NCBI GenBank assembly: GCA_023249645.1
Contig: JAHFCF010000005.1
Coordinates: forward strand, 88,837 to 152,836
Direction of reading: 5' to 3'
DNA: 64,000 nucleotides
Source: Elusimicrobiota bacterium
GTDB taxonomy: Bacteria > Elusimicrobiota > Elusimicrobia > UBA1565 > UBA9628
The position numbers were made by a program, and so were the translations under genes. The notes beneath the pieces are model-generated. The model ran no database searches and was not told where the DNA came from. It worked only from the letters and a program-made list of their open reading frames with translations. Positions 1 through 7,888 of this stretch are shown here, in pieces; positions within the stretch are counted from its first letter, which is position 1, and each line of letters starts with the position of its first letter.

Positions 1-2
1 TC

Positions 3-1370
3 TCCCCGGCGGTGATCGCGCGCATGGCGGTCGCCGATGCGTCGGCGATCTCGCCCGGTCTGAGTCCGTGGAGCGTCTTCAGGACCCTGCGCGAGGCGGG
101 CGTGTCCCGCACGGAGAGCGCTCAAGCCTCTCTGTCCTATTCCCGTGTGTGGATCGGGCAGGCGGTCCGGGGATCCCAAACGATGCTCCGAAATTCCTGG
201 GCGCGGATCTGGCATGCGGTCAGGAACTTCGCTCTCCGGCTCGTCGGCCGCGGACATGTCGAAGATGTCAGCCGCGGTTTCAGCATCACGGCCCAGACAG
301 CTCTCCTGGAAAAGGGCGAGGGCGAGTCGCTCCGGGAAGGCGTTGAGGCCCGGCGGTCGGCGAGTTCGGCGCCGGCTTGGTGGGCGGATCGCTTCGCGGC
401 CATGACGGAATTCGAAGACAACGCCGCCCGGGTCAAGTCCCAGCTTTCGCGTCCCGCGCAGACGATCGAGCCTGCCCTCAAGCAGAGCGCTCAAGCCATG
501 GCCGCTGCTTGGGGCCGGCTGACCGGAGACGGCATGACCCTGGCCTTCGTGACTGAGATGTTCCGGCGAGTCGAGGCTGATCCCCGTTTGGTCCAGAAGC
601 TGGTCCTGGGGCCGGAATCCTTCTTGAGACCTTTGGTCGGGAACATGGAGCCCAGCGCGCGCGGCTTCATGCTGGGCCTTCCGGGCCGCGCGAGAGCCAA
701 TGTCCTTTTGTCTCGCAAGGACGGCCAACGCTTGGCCCTGGTCGATCTGGGCCGCCAATCCGGGTCCGGGCTGCGCGCTGTGGCAAAGGCTTTGCTCGAC
801 GCTCCCCAAGCGCCCGAGGGCTCCTTTGTGGTCATGGGCGATCAGATCGTGGCCCGTTGGACTAAGGACGGCCGGTCAGTCAAGATCTATGCGAATCTCG
901 GCGATTCGGGCGCGGCTGTGCTCATCCTTGTGGAGGAGGCGCAGGACCTTCTCCGGGTCGCCGATAGGCTTTCACGCATCGGATTTTCAGTCACGAAGCG
1001 TGCGGGCCGCGATGAGCTCGCCGCTTCCTGGCCCAAGTCCTCGGGAGTCGAGCAGGCCTACAGCCAGGCTCTCCGGGCGCTCCAGTTCGGCGCTCCTTCG
1101 CCCGCCGATCAGACCGCCGCGGACTCCGGTGTCGCCCGACTCGCTGACGAGGTGAAGAATCACCGCAGCCAGGAGCTGGCTCGCATGCTCCGCTCGCGAA
1201 TGCTCGAAGATCTGCATGTCGTCGGCAGGATCCGTGGCGTGGACGTTCTGGCCGGCAGTCTGAGAGGGGCCGGAGGCAGGAATGTCTCCATCCGCGTGCT
1301 CGCCGACTGGAGCGCGGCGCGAGCCGAGTCGGACGGGCAACCCCTCACAGTCGCCGATCTGCCTAAATAA
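3..1370 (+). CDS. Hypothetical protein, 5' end outside the window
   Basis: I do not recognise this protein. The frame is open to the left edge, the first possible start is a GTG at 12 with no ribosome binding site, so the gene most likely begins upstream. About 450 residues are visible: an Arg/Ala-rich helical N-terminal half and a mixed alpha/beta C-terminal half with no known catalytic motif that I can see. No signal peptide or membrane segment is visible in this part. Its TAA overlaps the ATG of the next gene by one base, so the two are almost certainly co-transcribed and translationally coupled. The role may therefore be linked to the secreted PEP-synthase-like protein downstream, but no function can be assigned. 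Confidence 0.6.
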   Translation, partial: SPAVIARMAVADASAISPGLSPWSVFRTLREAGVSRTESAQASLSYSRVWIGQAVRGSQTMLRNSWARIWHAVRNFALRLVGRGHVEDVSRGFSITAQTALLEKGEGESLREGVEARRSASSAPAWWADRFAAMTEFEDNAARVKSQLSRPAQTIEPALKQSAQAMAAAWGRLTGDGMTLAFVTEMFRRVEADPRLVQKLVLGPESFLRPLVGNMEPSARGFMLGLPGRARANVLLSRKDGQRLALVDLGRQSGSGLRAVAKALLDAPQAPEGSFVVMGDQIVARWTKDGRSVKIYANLGDSGAAVLILVEEAQDLLRVADRLSRIGFSVTKRAGRDELAASWPKSSGVEQAYSQALRALQFGAPSPADQTAADSGVARLADEVKNHRSQELARMLRSRMLEDLHVVGRIRGVDVLAGSLRGAGGRNVSIRVLADWSAARAESDGQPLTVADLPK

Positions 1371-3121
1371 TGATCTCTGCGGCGGTTGTCTTTTTCTCAG
1401 CCCAGCTTTTCGCCGCTTCGGATGAGGCGCCTCTCCTTTTGCGAGGCGCGGTCGTCAGTTTCGGGACAGGCCGCTCGGTGACAGCTCCTCTGACCTACGA
1501 TCCCAAGCGGGCGGCGCAGGGCGGCTTCATCTATGCGGACCAGAGCCTCTCTGATTCGGATGGCGAGCGTCTCAGCGAAGCGCTGGTCTTGTCCGCCGCC
1601 AACCGATGGAGCCCGGGCGCGTCCCAGGCCCGAGCGCGCCGCATCCCCGCCCTGGTCCTGGATCAGGCCCGGTGGGAGGGCCAGGCGCTCGTCGTGCCCA
1701 TGCCGGTCTTTGGCACACCCATCCAGTCCTCGGCAGGGGTTGCCTACCAGATGGTCGAGAAAACTGTCATCCGCACGCTCCAGGAAAACGATGCCGTGAC
1801 CGTGGACCCCGAGCGCGGGATACTGGTCCTTTATCCGGCTCCGGTCGCGCCGTCCGTCCTGGCCGCGGCCTCGGCCTTGCGCGCCTTTGACGGGTTGAAG
1901 GACGGCCAGGCGCTCGTCCCATGGGTCCAGGCCCATCAGGAGGATCATCGGGCGGGCATCTTCCTGGTCGCTGGCCTGGCTGAAAGGCTGGCCCTGGGAG
2001 AGGCCAAGCCCGAGGACTACAAGCGCCTCAAGCGCGAAGTGGAATCAGCGCTCACCAAGACGGAGAGAGGATCCTTGAGCACGGAGCTGGCGCGCGTCAA
2101 AAAAGAGGCTCAAGAGCATGGACTGGGCTTTCTCGAGGAAGCGCTCTCCATGGCCCAGGAAGCCGCCACACTCCAGGCTTATAGCCGCGTCGAGGCCCAG
2201 GCCCGTCAGCGATGGGAAGGTTTGAAAGCCTTGGGTGCGAGCAACAGCCGCATCGATGATGTTTGCAGACAGATCAAAGCCCTCAAGCATAAAGAGCTTG
2301 CGTCGACGGCGGGCGATGCTCTTCCTGAGGCCGCGGCCTTGGTCCAGGCAGAGGTTCCCCAGCGCGTCGTTCTTGGTTCGGATCTGTGGCAGCGCTATGT
2401 GCGCGAGAGCAAGATCCATGCGCGATTCGTCGAGCTCGAGGAGGACGCTTCCCTGGGTTTGCGGCGCAAGTCCCAGCGCTTGCAGACCCTCATCGCGGAG
2501 TCGCCGATCGATGCCCGATCGCCTTTGGGTCAGGACATCTTGAGTCTCCTGCCCCCCTCCGGAACTTATGAGGTTTCCGGAGCTTTTGAGTCTGTCGCCA
2601 AGGTTGCTCAGCCGGAGTTTTTGGGCAAGCTGCTGCAGGTCTGGATCTCCTTCTGGGATCCCGGGCCCTTGGGCGCATTCCGGCGGGCTGGAAAGTCGGA
2701 GCCGGACATCTCCGTGACCGTGATCGCCGAGGTGCTTGCGGACATCTCGGGAAAGGCCTTCAGCCGCGACCCGGTGAGCGGCCGAAGGGATATCGTGGTC
2801 ACGGCTTCGAAGACTGGGCAGAGTCCGGATGAATACACTCTCGACCGCGCCAGCGGCCTTGAGATTTCCCCGGCGATCCTGGGTTCAGGCAAGCGAGCGC
2901 TTCAAGACAAGGACCTGGAGAGGCTCGCGAAGGCTTGCCGCTTTGTGGACGCACATTTTGGCCGCGGAATAGAGCTGGAGTTCGTTTTCGCCAAAGACAA
3001 GCTTTATCTTTTGGGCGTTCGACCCATTTCAGGGATCGAGGATGAGCCTGTCCGAGCACCGTCTGCGATCGAGATTCCTCAGCCTGAGGTGACGATCCCC
3101 GCGGTCAAGCCGGTGCGCTGA
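1370..3121 (+). CDS. Secreted PEP synthase/PPDK-like protein lacking the phospho-histidine
   Basis: 583 residues. Residues 1-16 look like a signal peptide (hydrophobic, ending LFAAS). Residues about 50-156 resemble the swivelling phosphohistidine domain of PEP-utilising enzymes (RRIPALVLDQ near 91 and VTVDPERGILVLYP near 143). A helical middle region follows. Residues about 455-560 resemble the end of the PEP/pyruvate-binding ATP-grasp domain (FSRDPVSGRRD, SPDEYTLDR, and a LLGVRPI ending like the LQaRPIT motif). Domain order is permuted relative to PEP synthase. In the usual TSHAA motif the catalytic His position reads SPGAS, so phosphotransfer by the normal route is unlikely. The start overlaps the previous stop. 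Function unknown; probably a degenerate, exported relative of the family. Confidence 0.6.
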   Translation: MISAAVVFFSAQLFAASDEAPLLLRGAVVSFGTGRSVTAPLTYDPKRAAQGGFIYADQSLSDSDGERLSEALVLSAANRWSPGASQARARRIPALVLDQARWEGQALVVPMPVFGTPIQSSAGVAYQMVEKTVIRTLQENDAVTVDPERGILVLYPAPVAPSVLAAASALRAFDGLKDGQALVPWVQAHQEDHRAGIFLVAGLAERLALGEAKPEDYKRLKREVESALTKTERGSLSTELARVKKEAQEHGLGFLEEALSMAQEAATLQAYSRVEAQARQRWEGLKALGASNSRIDDVCRQIKALKHKELASTAGDALPEAAALVQAEVPQRVVLGSDLWQRYVRESKIHARFVELEEDASLGLRRKSQRLQTLIAESPIDARSPLGQDILSLLPPSGTYEVSGAFESVAKVAQPEFLGKLLQVWISFWDPGPLGAFRRAGKSEPDISVTVIAEVLADISGKAFSRDPVSGRRDIVVTASKTGQSPDEYTLDRASGLEISPAILGSGKRALQDKDLERLAKACRFVDAHFGRGIELEFVFAKDKLYLLGVRPISGIEDEPVRAPSAIEIPQPEVTIPAVKPVR

Positions 3122-3133
3122 ACCTTTTTAAGT

Positions 3134-4648
3134 TTAGGCATCGCGTGTGTCCGCGCCGGGTTCAGGCAGGATGGTTTCGCCCGCTGGTTTTAATCCCTTC
3201 CAAAATCCTTTGAGCTTGGTCTGCTCTTCGGCATTGAAAAAACCAGTGACGAGCAGCAGCGTCGGGAAGAGCGCCAGCATCCCTAGTCGGATAGGAAGAT
3301 GCGCGAAGGGCACGATGGGCCTTCCCCAGAACCAGAAGACGAGGACCGTGACGGCCAAGCAGGCGGCGGCGTGGGCGAGGCGCTTGTATTCGTAAGGGAT
3401 GGGATAGACCCGGCGGCCAAGAAGGAAAAGCAACCCTGCCATGGTCATGTACGCCGCCGGTGTCGCCAGGGCCGCGCCTTGTAGTCCCCACAGCGGGATC
3501 ATGAGAAGATTGCCGACGATGACGACGGCAGCGCCAGCGGCCGTTGCCCAGGCCACGAGGTCCGTGCGCTTGGCCAGCGTGACGGGTGCCAGGAGATTGA
3601 CGTAGATCCCGTTGAACACGTAGCCCAAAGTCACGATCGGCACGATGCCGAGCCCCGCCCAGTAGGCCGGATGGATGAGGGTCTTGCCGTGCAGCACTGG
3701 CAGGGCTGCGAGGTCCGGGATGAAGAGTGTGATGGCCAGAAAGATAAATGAGGCGACCGCGACGAAATAGGTCAGGATGCGGGCGAAGATCTCCCGCGCG
3801 CCCGGCAGGCCCGCGCGCTGGATGAGGAAGGGCCGCCAGGCCATGTCGAACATGTTGACCACCATCATCATGAAGATGCCCAGGCGATAGTTGGCCTGGA
3901 AGAGGCCGACCGCCGAGTCGTCGGCCAGGCGCTGCAGGATGGGGCGGTTGATGACCTGGACCATCATGGAGGCCAGCCCGGCTGGCACGAGCGGCAGGGC
4001 GAAACGCAGAAGATGCGGGAAGAGCGCGCGGTCGAAACGAGCCTTGAGCCTCAGCGCGAGGACCGGCGAGACCAGGACGAAGGTGGCGGCCGAGGTGATC
4101 AGACTTGACAGGAACACGCCGCGGATCCCCAGCGGGATGGCGACGAGGAAGACGTAGTTGAGCGCGACGTTGAGCACGATGTTGGCGACCTTGATGGCGG
4201 CGTAGGCCGCGGGTCTGTGCGTCAGGCGCAGTTCCGCGAAGGGGATGAGGCAGAGCGCATCCAAGGCCATGATCCAGGCCGAGTAGCGGATGATGTCGGA
4301 AAGCTCGACAGGCACCAGGGCCACGACCGAGAGCGGCTTGGCGAAGATGTGGATGAGGCCTGAGAAGACGAGCGCCGTCGTGAGCAGCGACCAGAACGGG
4401 GTCGAGAAGTCTCCCGTGTCCGGCCCTTCGGTCGTGGAGAAGCGCATGAAGGCGAAATCCATGCCGTAGCTGTAGAGCACGTTGCCCATGGCGATGTAGG
4501 TGAAGACTGTGGCCACCACGCCGTAGTCCGCGGGCAGAAGACAGTGGGTGTAGAGGGGCAGAAGCAGGAAATTGAGCAGGCGGCCCATCACGGTCGAGAG
4601 GCCGTAGACGAGCGTCTCGCGTCCCAGGCGTTTTAAATCGCTGAACAT
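3134..4648 (-). CDS. Oligosaccharide flippase (Wzx/MATE-like, MOP superfamily)
   Basis: 504 residues with about 12-14 predicted membrane helices from residue 13 (GLSTVMGRLLNFLLLPLYTH) to about 480, the layout of Wzx-type polysaccharide biosynthesis proteins. Such proteins flip lipid-linked sugar units across the inner membrane for O-antigen, capsule or exopolysaccharide assembly. The N-terminal pattern GRLLNFLLLPLYT and the LPADYGVVA segment are typical of the family. There are no glycosyltransferases next to it, so its substrate cannot be guessed. The start codon lies directly against a 31-bp repeat (4649-4679), and no Shine-Dalgarno sequence is visible, so either the repeat replaced the native leader or initiation is unusual. 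It converges with the upstream gene at 3121. Confidence 0.85.
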   Translation of the reverse strand: MFSDLKRLGRETLVYGLSTVMGRLLNFLLLPLYTHCLLPADYGVVATVFTYIAMGNVLYSYGMDFAFMRFSTTEGPDTGDFSTPFWSLLTTALVFSGLIHIFAKPLSVVALVPVELSDIIRYSAWIMALDALCLIPFAELRLTHRPAAYAAIKVANIVLNVALNYVFLVAIPLGIRGVFLSSLITSAATFVLVSPVLALRLKARFDRALFPHLLRFALPLVPAGLASMMVQVINRPILQRLADDSAVGLFQANYRLGIFMMMVVNMFDMAWRPFLIQRAGLPGAREIFARILTYFVAVASFIFLAITLFIPDLAALPVLHGKTLIHPAYWAGLGIVPIVTLGYVFNGIYVNLLAPVTLAKRTDLVAWATAAGAAVVIVGNLLMIPLWGLQGAALATPAAYMTMAGLLFLLGRRVYPIPYEYKRLAHAAACLAVTVLVFWFWGRPIVPFAHLPIRLGMLALFPTLLLVTGFFNAEEQTKLKGFWKGLKPAGETILPEPGADTRDA

Positions 4649-4679
4649 GGTGTCAGGCTTTCTCGTATTTTCCGTATTT
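4649..4679 (-). repeat. Type C short repeat, copy 1
   Basis: A 31-base element nearly identical (three differences) to 43084-43114; the shared core reads TTCTCGTATTTTCCGTATTT. The GTCAG head resembles that of the REP family found elsewhere in the window. It occupies the whole gap between the flippase start and the yjbQ promoter region. Confidence 0.7.
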
Positions 4680-4693
4680 GGGCATAATCTGTT

Positions 4694-5122
4694 ATGATGG
4701 CTTCATTGTACAAAGAACTTTCCCTGCGCACCACGCGGCGCGCCGAGCTCATCGACGTCACGCGTCAGGCTCAAGCCTTCCTGGATGAGTGCCGCGCTGA
4801 GTCCGGAGTGCTCGTCCTCTTCGTCCCGCACACCACGGCCGGCATCACCATCAATGAGAACGCCGATCCCGATGTGGCGCGCGACATCGTCTCATTCATC
4901 TCGAAACTCGTGCCCAAGGATGCCGGCTTCGCCCATGGCGAGGGCAACTCGGATGCCCACATCAAGTCCTCCCTGTTTTCCCCCTCCTTGAGCGTCATCG
5001 TCGAGAACGGGCGGCTTGTGTTGGGAACTTGGCAGGGCCTCTATTTTTCCGAGTTCGACGGGCCCAGATCGCGCCAGCTGTGGCTTAAGTTCCAGCCCGA
5101 TCCACGCTCAGCGGCGCGATAG
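4694..5122 (+). CDS. yjbQ: YjbQ/UPF0047 family protein (secondary thiamine-phosphate synthase type)
   Basis: 142 residues, the normal size for the family. Conserved blocks are HTTAGITINENADPDV (near 46), the HGEGNSDAHIK block (near 82) and GTWQGLYFSEFDGPR (near 113); the His and acidic residues form the metal/ligand site of this small beta-fold protein. E. coli YjbQ has weak thiamine-phosphate synthase activity; the physiological role is unclear. A CATAAT box at 4683-4688 sits only a few bases before the ATG, so the mRNA leader must be very short; the ATGATG at 4694 leaves 4697 as an equally possible start. Its 3' end overlaps the convergent epimerase gene by 15 bp. Confidence 0.88.
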   Translation: MMASLYKELSLRTTRRAELIDVTRQAQAFLDECRAESGVLVLFVPHTTAGITINENADPDVARDIVSFISKLVPKDAGFAHGEGNSDAHIKSSLFSPSLSVIVENGRLVLGTWQGLYFSEFDGPRSRQLWLKFQPDPRSAAR

Positions 5123-6151
5123 GATCGGGCCGCGCCGGCGCCAATCCTTCGAAAGCCCCTGATCCCGGAGCAGATAATCGCTGTCGAGGTCCACGAAGTC
5201 GAAGGATCCCGCGCCCATAGCCAGGTGCACGCTGGGCATGAGGCCTTGCGAGGTCTCGGCCATGCAGCCGATCATGAGCCGCAGACCTGAGGCGCGCGCC
5301 ACAGCGGCGATCTCCAGGGCGCGCAGAAGGCCGCTTTTGGCGACCTTGATGTTGATGACAGAGGCCGCGCCTTCCCGTGCGACGCGGACCGCGTCTTGGG
5401 GAGAGAAAACCATCTCGTCGGCCGCGACCGGGATGGGCGAGCGGCGAGTCAACGCCGCCATGCCTTTGAAATCGGTTTTTGGCAGAGGCTGTTCCAGGAG
5501 CTCGACTTGGATGCCTGACTTCAGGCAGGCTTCGATCAGGCGCAGGGATGAGGACACCGTGAGGCCCTGATTGCCGTCGAGTATGTAGGCGCGGCCGCGC
5601 GCCGCGGCATGCACGGTTTTTATCCTTGATAAATCTTCCGTGTAGGTCGTCCCGACCTTGATCTTGAAGAGGCGAAAGCCGTCCTGCGCGGCTTCGCCCG
5701 CGGCTTGGGAGGTCATGGCAGGATCGTCCCAGGCCGAGATCGTGACATCAGACTCGATTTCCGAGAGTTTCCCACCGAACCAGGAGGCCAGGCAGAGACC
5801 TTGCGAGCGGGTCCAGGCGTCGAGGAGAGCGCATTCAAAAGCCGAGACAGCCGGGCTTGCATCCGAGTGTTTTTTCCACGCTTCTTCGATGAGGGGTCGA
5901 TGCGCGGCCGCGTCTTGGCCCATGGCCCAGCGGCCCATATCTCCCAAGACCTTTGCCAGGCGCTGGGGCTTCAAGTGCGCCAGGGCCAGGGAGGCCGAGG
6001 CCTCGCCGTAACCGACAGTGCCATCTCTCAGTGTCAGGGAGAAACCGACGTTGCAGGTCTCGGTTTTTCGGCCCAGGGCCGTGACAAAGGCGCGCTTGAG
6101 CGGCGTGCGGAAGACTCGTACTGAGAAGGAGCGCACAAGCGTCTGCACCAT
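5108..6151 (-). CDS. Dipeptide epimerase, enolase superfamily (L-Ala-D/L-Glu epimerase type)
   Basis: 347 residues. The N-terminal capping domain (1-120) is followed by a TIM barrel. Catalytic KxK is seen in FKIKVG (near 167), metal ligands in DGNQG, LLEQPL and ADEM, the second-base Lys in NIKVAKSG, and the dipeptide-epimerase signature MIGCMAET near 305. Family members epimerise dipeptides such as L-Ala-D-Glu released from murein, allowing peptide recycling in the cytoplasm; exact specificity cannot be read from sequence. A TATAGT box (6158-6163, minus strand) ends 6 bp before the ATG, consistent with a leaderless transcript. Confidence 0.85.
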   Translation of the reverse strand: MVQTLVRSFSVRVFRTPLKRAFVTALGRKTETCNVGFSLTLRDGTVGYGEASASLALAHLKPQRLAKVLGDMGRWAMGQDAAAHRPLIEEAWKKHSDASPAVSAFECALLDAWTRSQGLCLASWFGGKLSEIESDVTISAWDDPAMTSQAAGEAAQDGFRLFKIKVGTTYTEDLSRIKTVHAAARGRAYILDGNQGLTVSSSLRLIEACLKSGIQVELLEQPLPKTDFKGMAALTRRSPIPVAADEMVFSPQDAVRVAREGAASVINIKVAKSGLLRALEIAAVARASGLRLMIGCMAETSQGLMPSVHLAMGAGSFDFVDLDSDYLLRDQGLSKDWRRRGPILSRR

Positions 6152-6157
6152 GCGTCC

Positions 6158-6163
6158 ACTATA
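6158..6163 (-). promoter_or_regulatory. Candidate -10 box (TATAGT) for the epimerase gene
   Basis: TATAGT on the minus strand, 6 bp before the ATG at 6151. No good -35 is visible. If used, transcription would start at or next to the A of the ATG. Confidence 0.35.
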
Positions 6164-6201
6164 ACAAAATCAATATTGAGATTTCGTATAATGCCTCCGC
6201 C

Positions 6202-6378
6202 ATGGGATCATCAGCCCTTGAATTCCACATGACGCCGCGGCTGTTCCTCAAGGCCTCGGCGAGCATCTTCCTCGCCGTCGCCGGCATGTATTATTTGAGC
6301 GTTGGGAAAAGAAAGCAGAGCCTCAACACCATGCTCTTGGGCGGGGTGCTGCTCCTGCTGGCGCTTTTTGTCTTCTAG
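6202..6378 (+). CDS. Small two-helix membrane protein, unknown function
   Basis: 58 residues, MGSSALEFHM to ALFVF. Two hydrophobic stretches (about 16-31 and 43-58) separated by the basic turn GKRKQS, so a small inner-membrane hairpin protein, vaguely like the DUF3185 small membrane proteins. A TATAAT at 6187-6192 lies 9 bp before the ATG, suggesting its own promoter and almost no leader. It diverges from the epimerase gene and its stop overlaps the convergent protease gene by 4 bp. Supported by an intact frame, a promoter-like box and fit to the gap between neighbours; not by a recognised homologue. Confidence 0.55.
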   Translation: MGSSALEFHMTPRLFLKASASIFLAVAGMYYLSVGKRKQSLNTMLLGGVLLLLALFVF

Positions 6379-7442
6379 TCGGCGCTGCTTCGCCGCTTCT
6401 CGATTTCGCCCTGCATCTCCTTCTCCATGTCTTCCATCGCCGAGATCTCCTTATGGATGAGGTCCTGGGCATGGAAGGGTTTGAGCGGGGTCAGGATCTT
6501 CGGCGCTGACTGGACCGGCGCCGGCGTGGCGGGTTTGGGAGCGGGAGGCGCTTGGACCGCTGGCTCAATGGGTTTCGGCTCCGGGGCTGCGGCGACCGGA
6601 GCCGGCGCTGGCGGCGTCTCGATTGTGGGCGCGGGTGCCGGCTTGGCTGGCGCTGGTTCGACGCTGGCCGGCAGGGGCGGCTGAGCCTTCTCGGAGACGA
6701 CTCCGGTTTCGCTGTAATGGACCTCCGGGCCGTTCTTGGCCAGCCAGCCCTTCACCACGTCCGACTTGATCGAGAAATTGACGCTGGTGATGGTGAGGCC
6801 GTCGGCGGCCTTGCGGGCCATGGACGTGTTGACGCCGATCATGGCTCCCTGGCTGTTGAGCAAGGGACCGCCGGAGTTGCCGCGGTTGATGCTGGCGTCG
6901 GTCTGGAAGACGTCCTTGCCGCTGACGCCGCCCAGGTCGGCGATGACCGTGCTGACCACTCCCTGCGTGAGGGTCCACAGGCCTCCCTGCTCGGGATGGC
7001 CGATGGCGACCACCGGATCGCCCGACTCCACCGTCGAGGCGTCTCCCAGTGGCACGGTCGTGAGGACCGAGGGCTTCTCTTCAAGCTCCAAGAGGGCCAG
7101 GTCGATGGCCCGGTCGTAGGACTTCACCTTGGCTCGGAGAGGATTGGTCATGTCCCGCTTGGGATCGCCGGTGACCTTGGCGGGCTTCAGATAGACATGG
7201 ATGATCTCGTAGGGCTCTTGGGCGGGGGCGCGCAGGATCACATGGGCATTGGTCAGGATGTAGCCGGTGGAATCGATGATGCTCCCCGTGCCGATCTCCC
7301 CGCTCCCCTCGCGGTTGACGGCCATGATGAGCACGACGCCGGGACCGACTTTCTGGTAGATCTGGCGCGGCGAGATGTCCGCTCGGACAGGCACGGCGGC
7401 TGCGACGACGAGCGCGGCGATCACGGCGAAGAAACGGTTCAT
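6375..7442 (-). CDS. Secreted trypsin-like (S1C/HtrA-like) serine protease without PDZ domain
   Basis: 355 residues from the ATG at 7442, chosen because GGGAGG lies just upstream and a signal peptide (FFAVIAALVVAAAVPVRA) follows; the frame runs further up through the tRNA and tatA region, which is spurious. Protease domain about 20-235: His in LTNAHV, Asp in DRAIDLALLEL, Ser in NRGNSGGPL, the HtrA-like triad. Instead of PDZ domains there is a Pro/Ala-rich linker (about 245-320) and a charged helical tail ending MEKEMQGEIEKRRSS. Expected to act in the periplasm in protein quality control or processing. The linker may span the peptidoglycan or bind a partner. Confidence 0.87.
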   Translation of the reverse strand: MNRFFAVIAALVVAAAVPVRADISPRQIYQKVGPGVVLIMAVNREGSGEIGTGSIIDSTGYILTNAHVILRAPAQEPYEIIHVYLKPAKVTGDPKRDMTNPLRAKVKSYDRAIDLALLELEEKPSVLTTVPLGDASTVESGDPVVAIGHPEQGGLWTLTQGVVSTVIADLGGVSGKDVFQTDASINRGNSGGPLLNSQGAMIGVNTSMARKAADGLTITSVNFSIKSDVVKGWLAKNGPEVHYSETGVVSEKAQPPLPASVEPAPAKPAPAPTIETPPAPAPVAAAPEPKPIEPAVQAPPAPKPATPAPVQSAPKILTPLKPFHAQDLIHKEISAMEDMEKEMQGEIEKRRSSAD

Positions 7443-7512
7443 GGTTTGACCTCCCACGTCCTGAGGGGAGTCTAGCATAACGCTGTCCGGTTTTTGGAAT
7501 CGATTTTTTTGG

Positions 7513-7518
7513 TATAAT
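7513..7518 (+). promoter_or_regulatory. -10 box (TATAAT) for tatA
   Basis: Perfect TATAAT 23 bp before the tatA ATG; a GGGAGG ribosome binding site lies between. The upstream T-rich stretch has no clear -35. Confidence 0.45.
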
Positions 7519-7541
7519 AGAAACTGTAGCGGGAGGCATTC

Positions 7542-7751
7542 ATGGGAGAATTTTCTCCGATTCACTGGTTGATCGTTCTGGTCGTCGCGCTCTTGATCTT
7601 CGGGCCCAAGCGCATCCCCGAGATCGCCAAGTCCTTGGGCGAGGGCATCCGCGAGTTCAAGAAGTCCATGCGGGAAGGCCTGGCCGAGCCCGTGGCCGCC
7701 AAGACCGAGACCACGGCGACGCCGTCTTCGACTCCAGCCGCCAAGGCCTGA
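7542..7751 (+). CDS. tatA: Sec-independent translocase subunit TatA/TatE
   Basis: 69 residues. One N-terminal membrane helix (IHWLIVLVVALLIFGPKRIPE) with the FGPKRIPE hinge, then an amphipathic helix (AKSLGEGIREFKKSMREG) and a short Thr/Ala/Pro-rich tail: the standard TatA/E plan. TatA oligomers form the pore that moves folded proteins with twin-arginine signals across the inner membrane. Start supported by GGGAGG eight bases upstream. tatB/tatC are not in the window. Confidence 0.93.
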   Translation: MGEFSPIHWLIVLVVALLIFGPKRIPEIAKSLGEGIREFKKSMREGLAEPVAAKTETTATPSSTPAAKA

Positions 7752-7776
7752 CTTCCCCCCCCTGGGGAATGAGCGT

Positions 7777-7847
7777 GTCCCCGAGAGGAATCGAACCTCT
7801 ATCGCCTGCTTAGAAGGCAGGAGCTCTATCCATTGAGCTACGGGGAC
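7777..7847 (-). tRNA. tRNA-Arg (anticodon TCT)
   Basis: 71 nt folding as a cloverleaf: acceptor GTCCCCG/CGGGGAC, D arm GCTC-GAGC, anticodon stem CCTGC/GCAGG with loop CTTCTAA (TCT at 34-36), four-base variable loop, T arm AGAGG/CCTCT with TTCGATT loop. The 3' CCA is not encoded. It decodes AGA (and AGG by wobble), rare codons in this GC-rich sequence. Confidence 0.97.
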
Positions 7848-7888
7848 AACGCGCTCATTATACAAGGATAATTCGGAGGTTGCCACAG

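Noticed and set aside
7753..7769. TTCCCC/GGGGAA hairpin after tatA
   Set aside because: Only 6 bp of stem and no T run on either strand; not enough for a terminator.
6375..7886. A longer protease reading starting at 7886
   Set aside because: It would run through the tRNA gene and tatA; the ATG at 7442 has a ribosome binding site and signal peptide.
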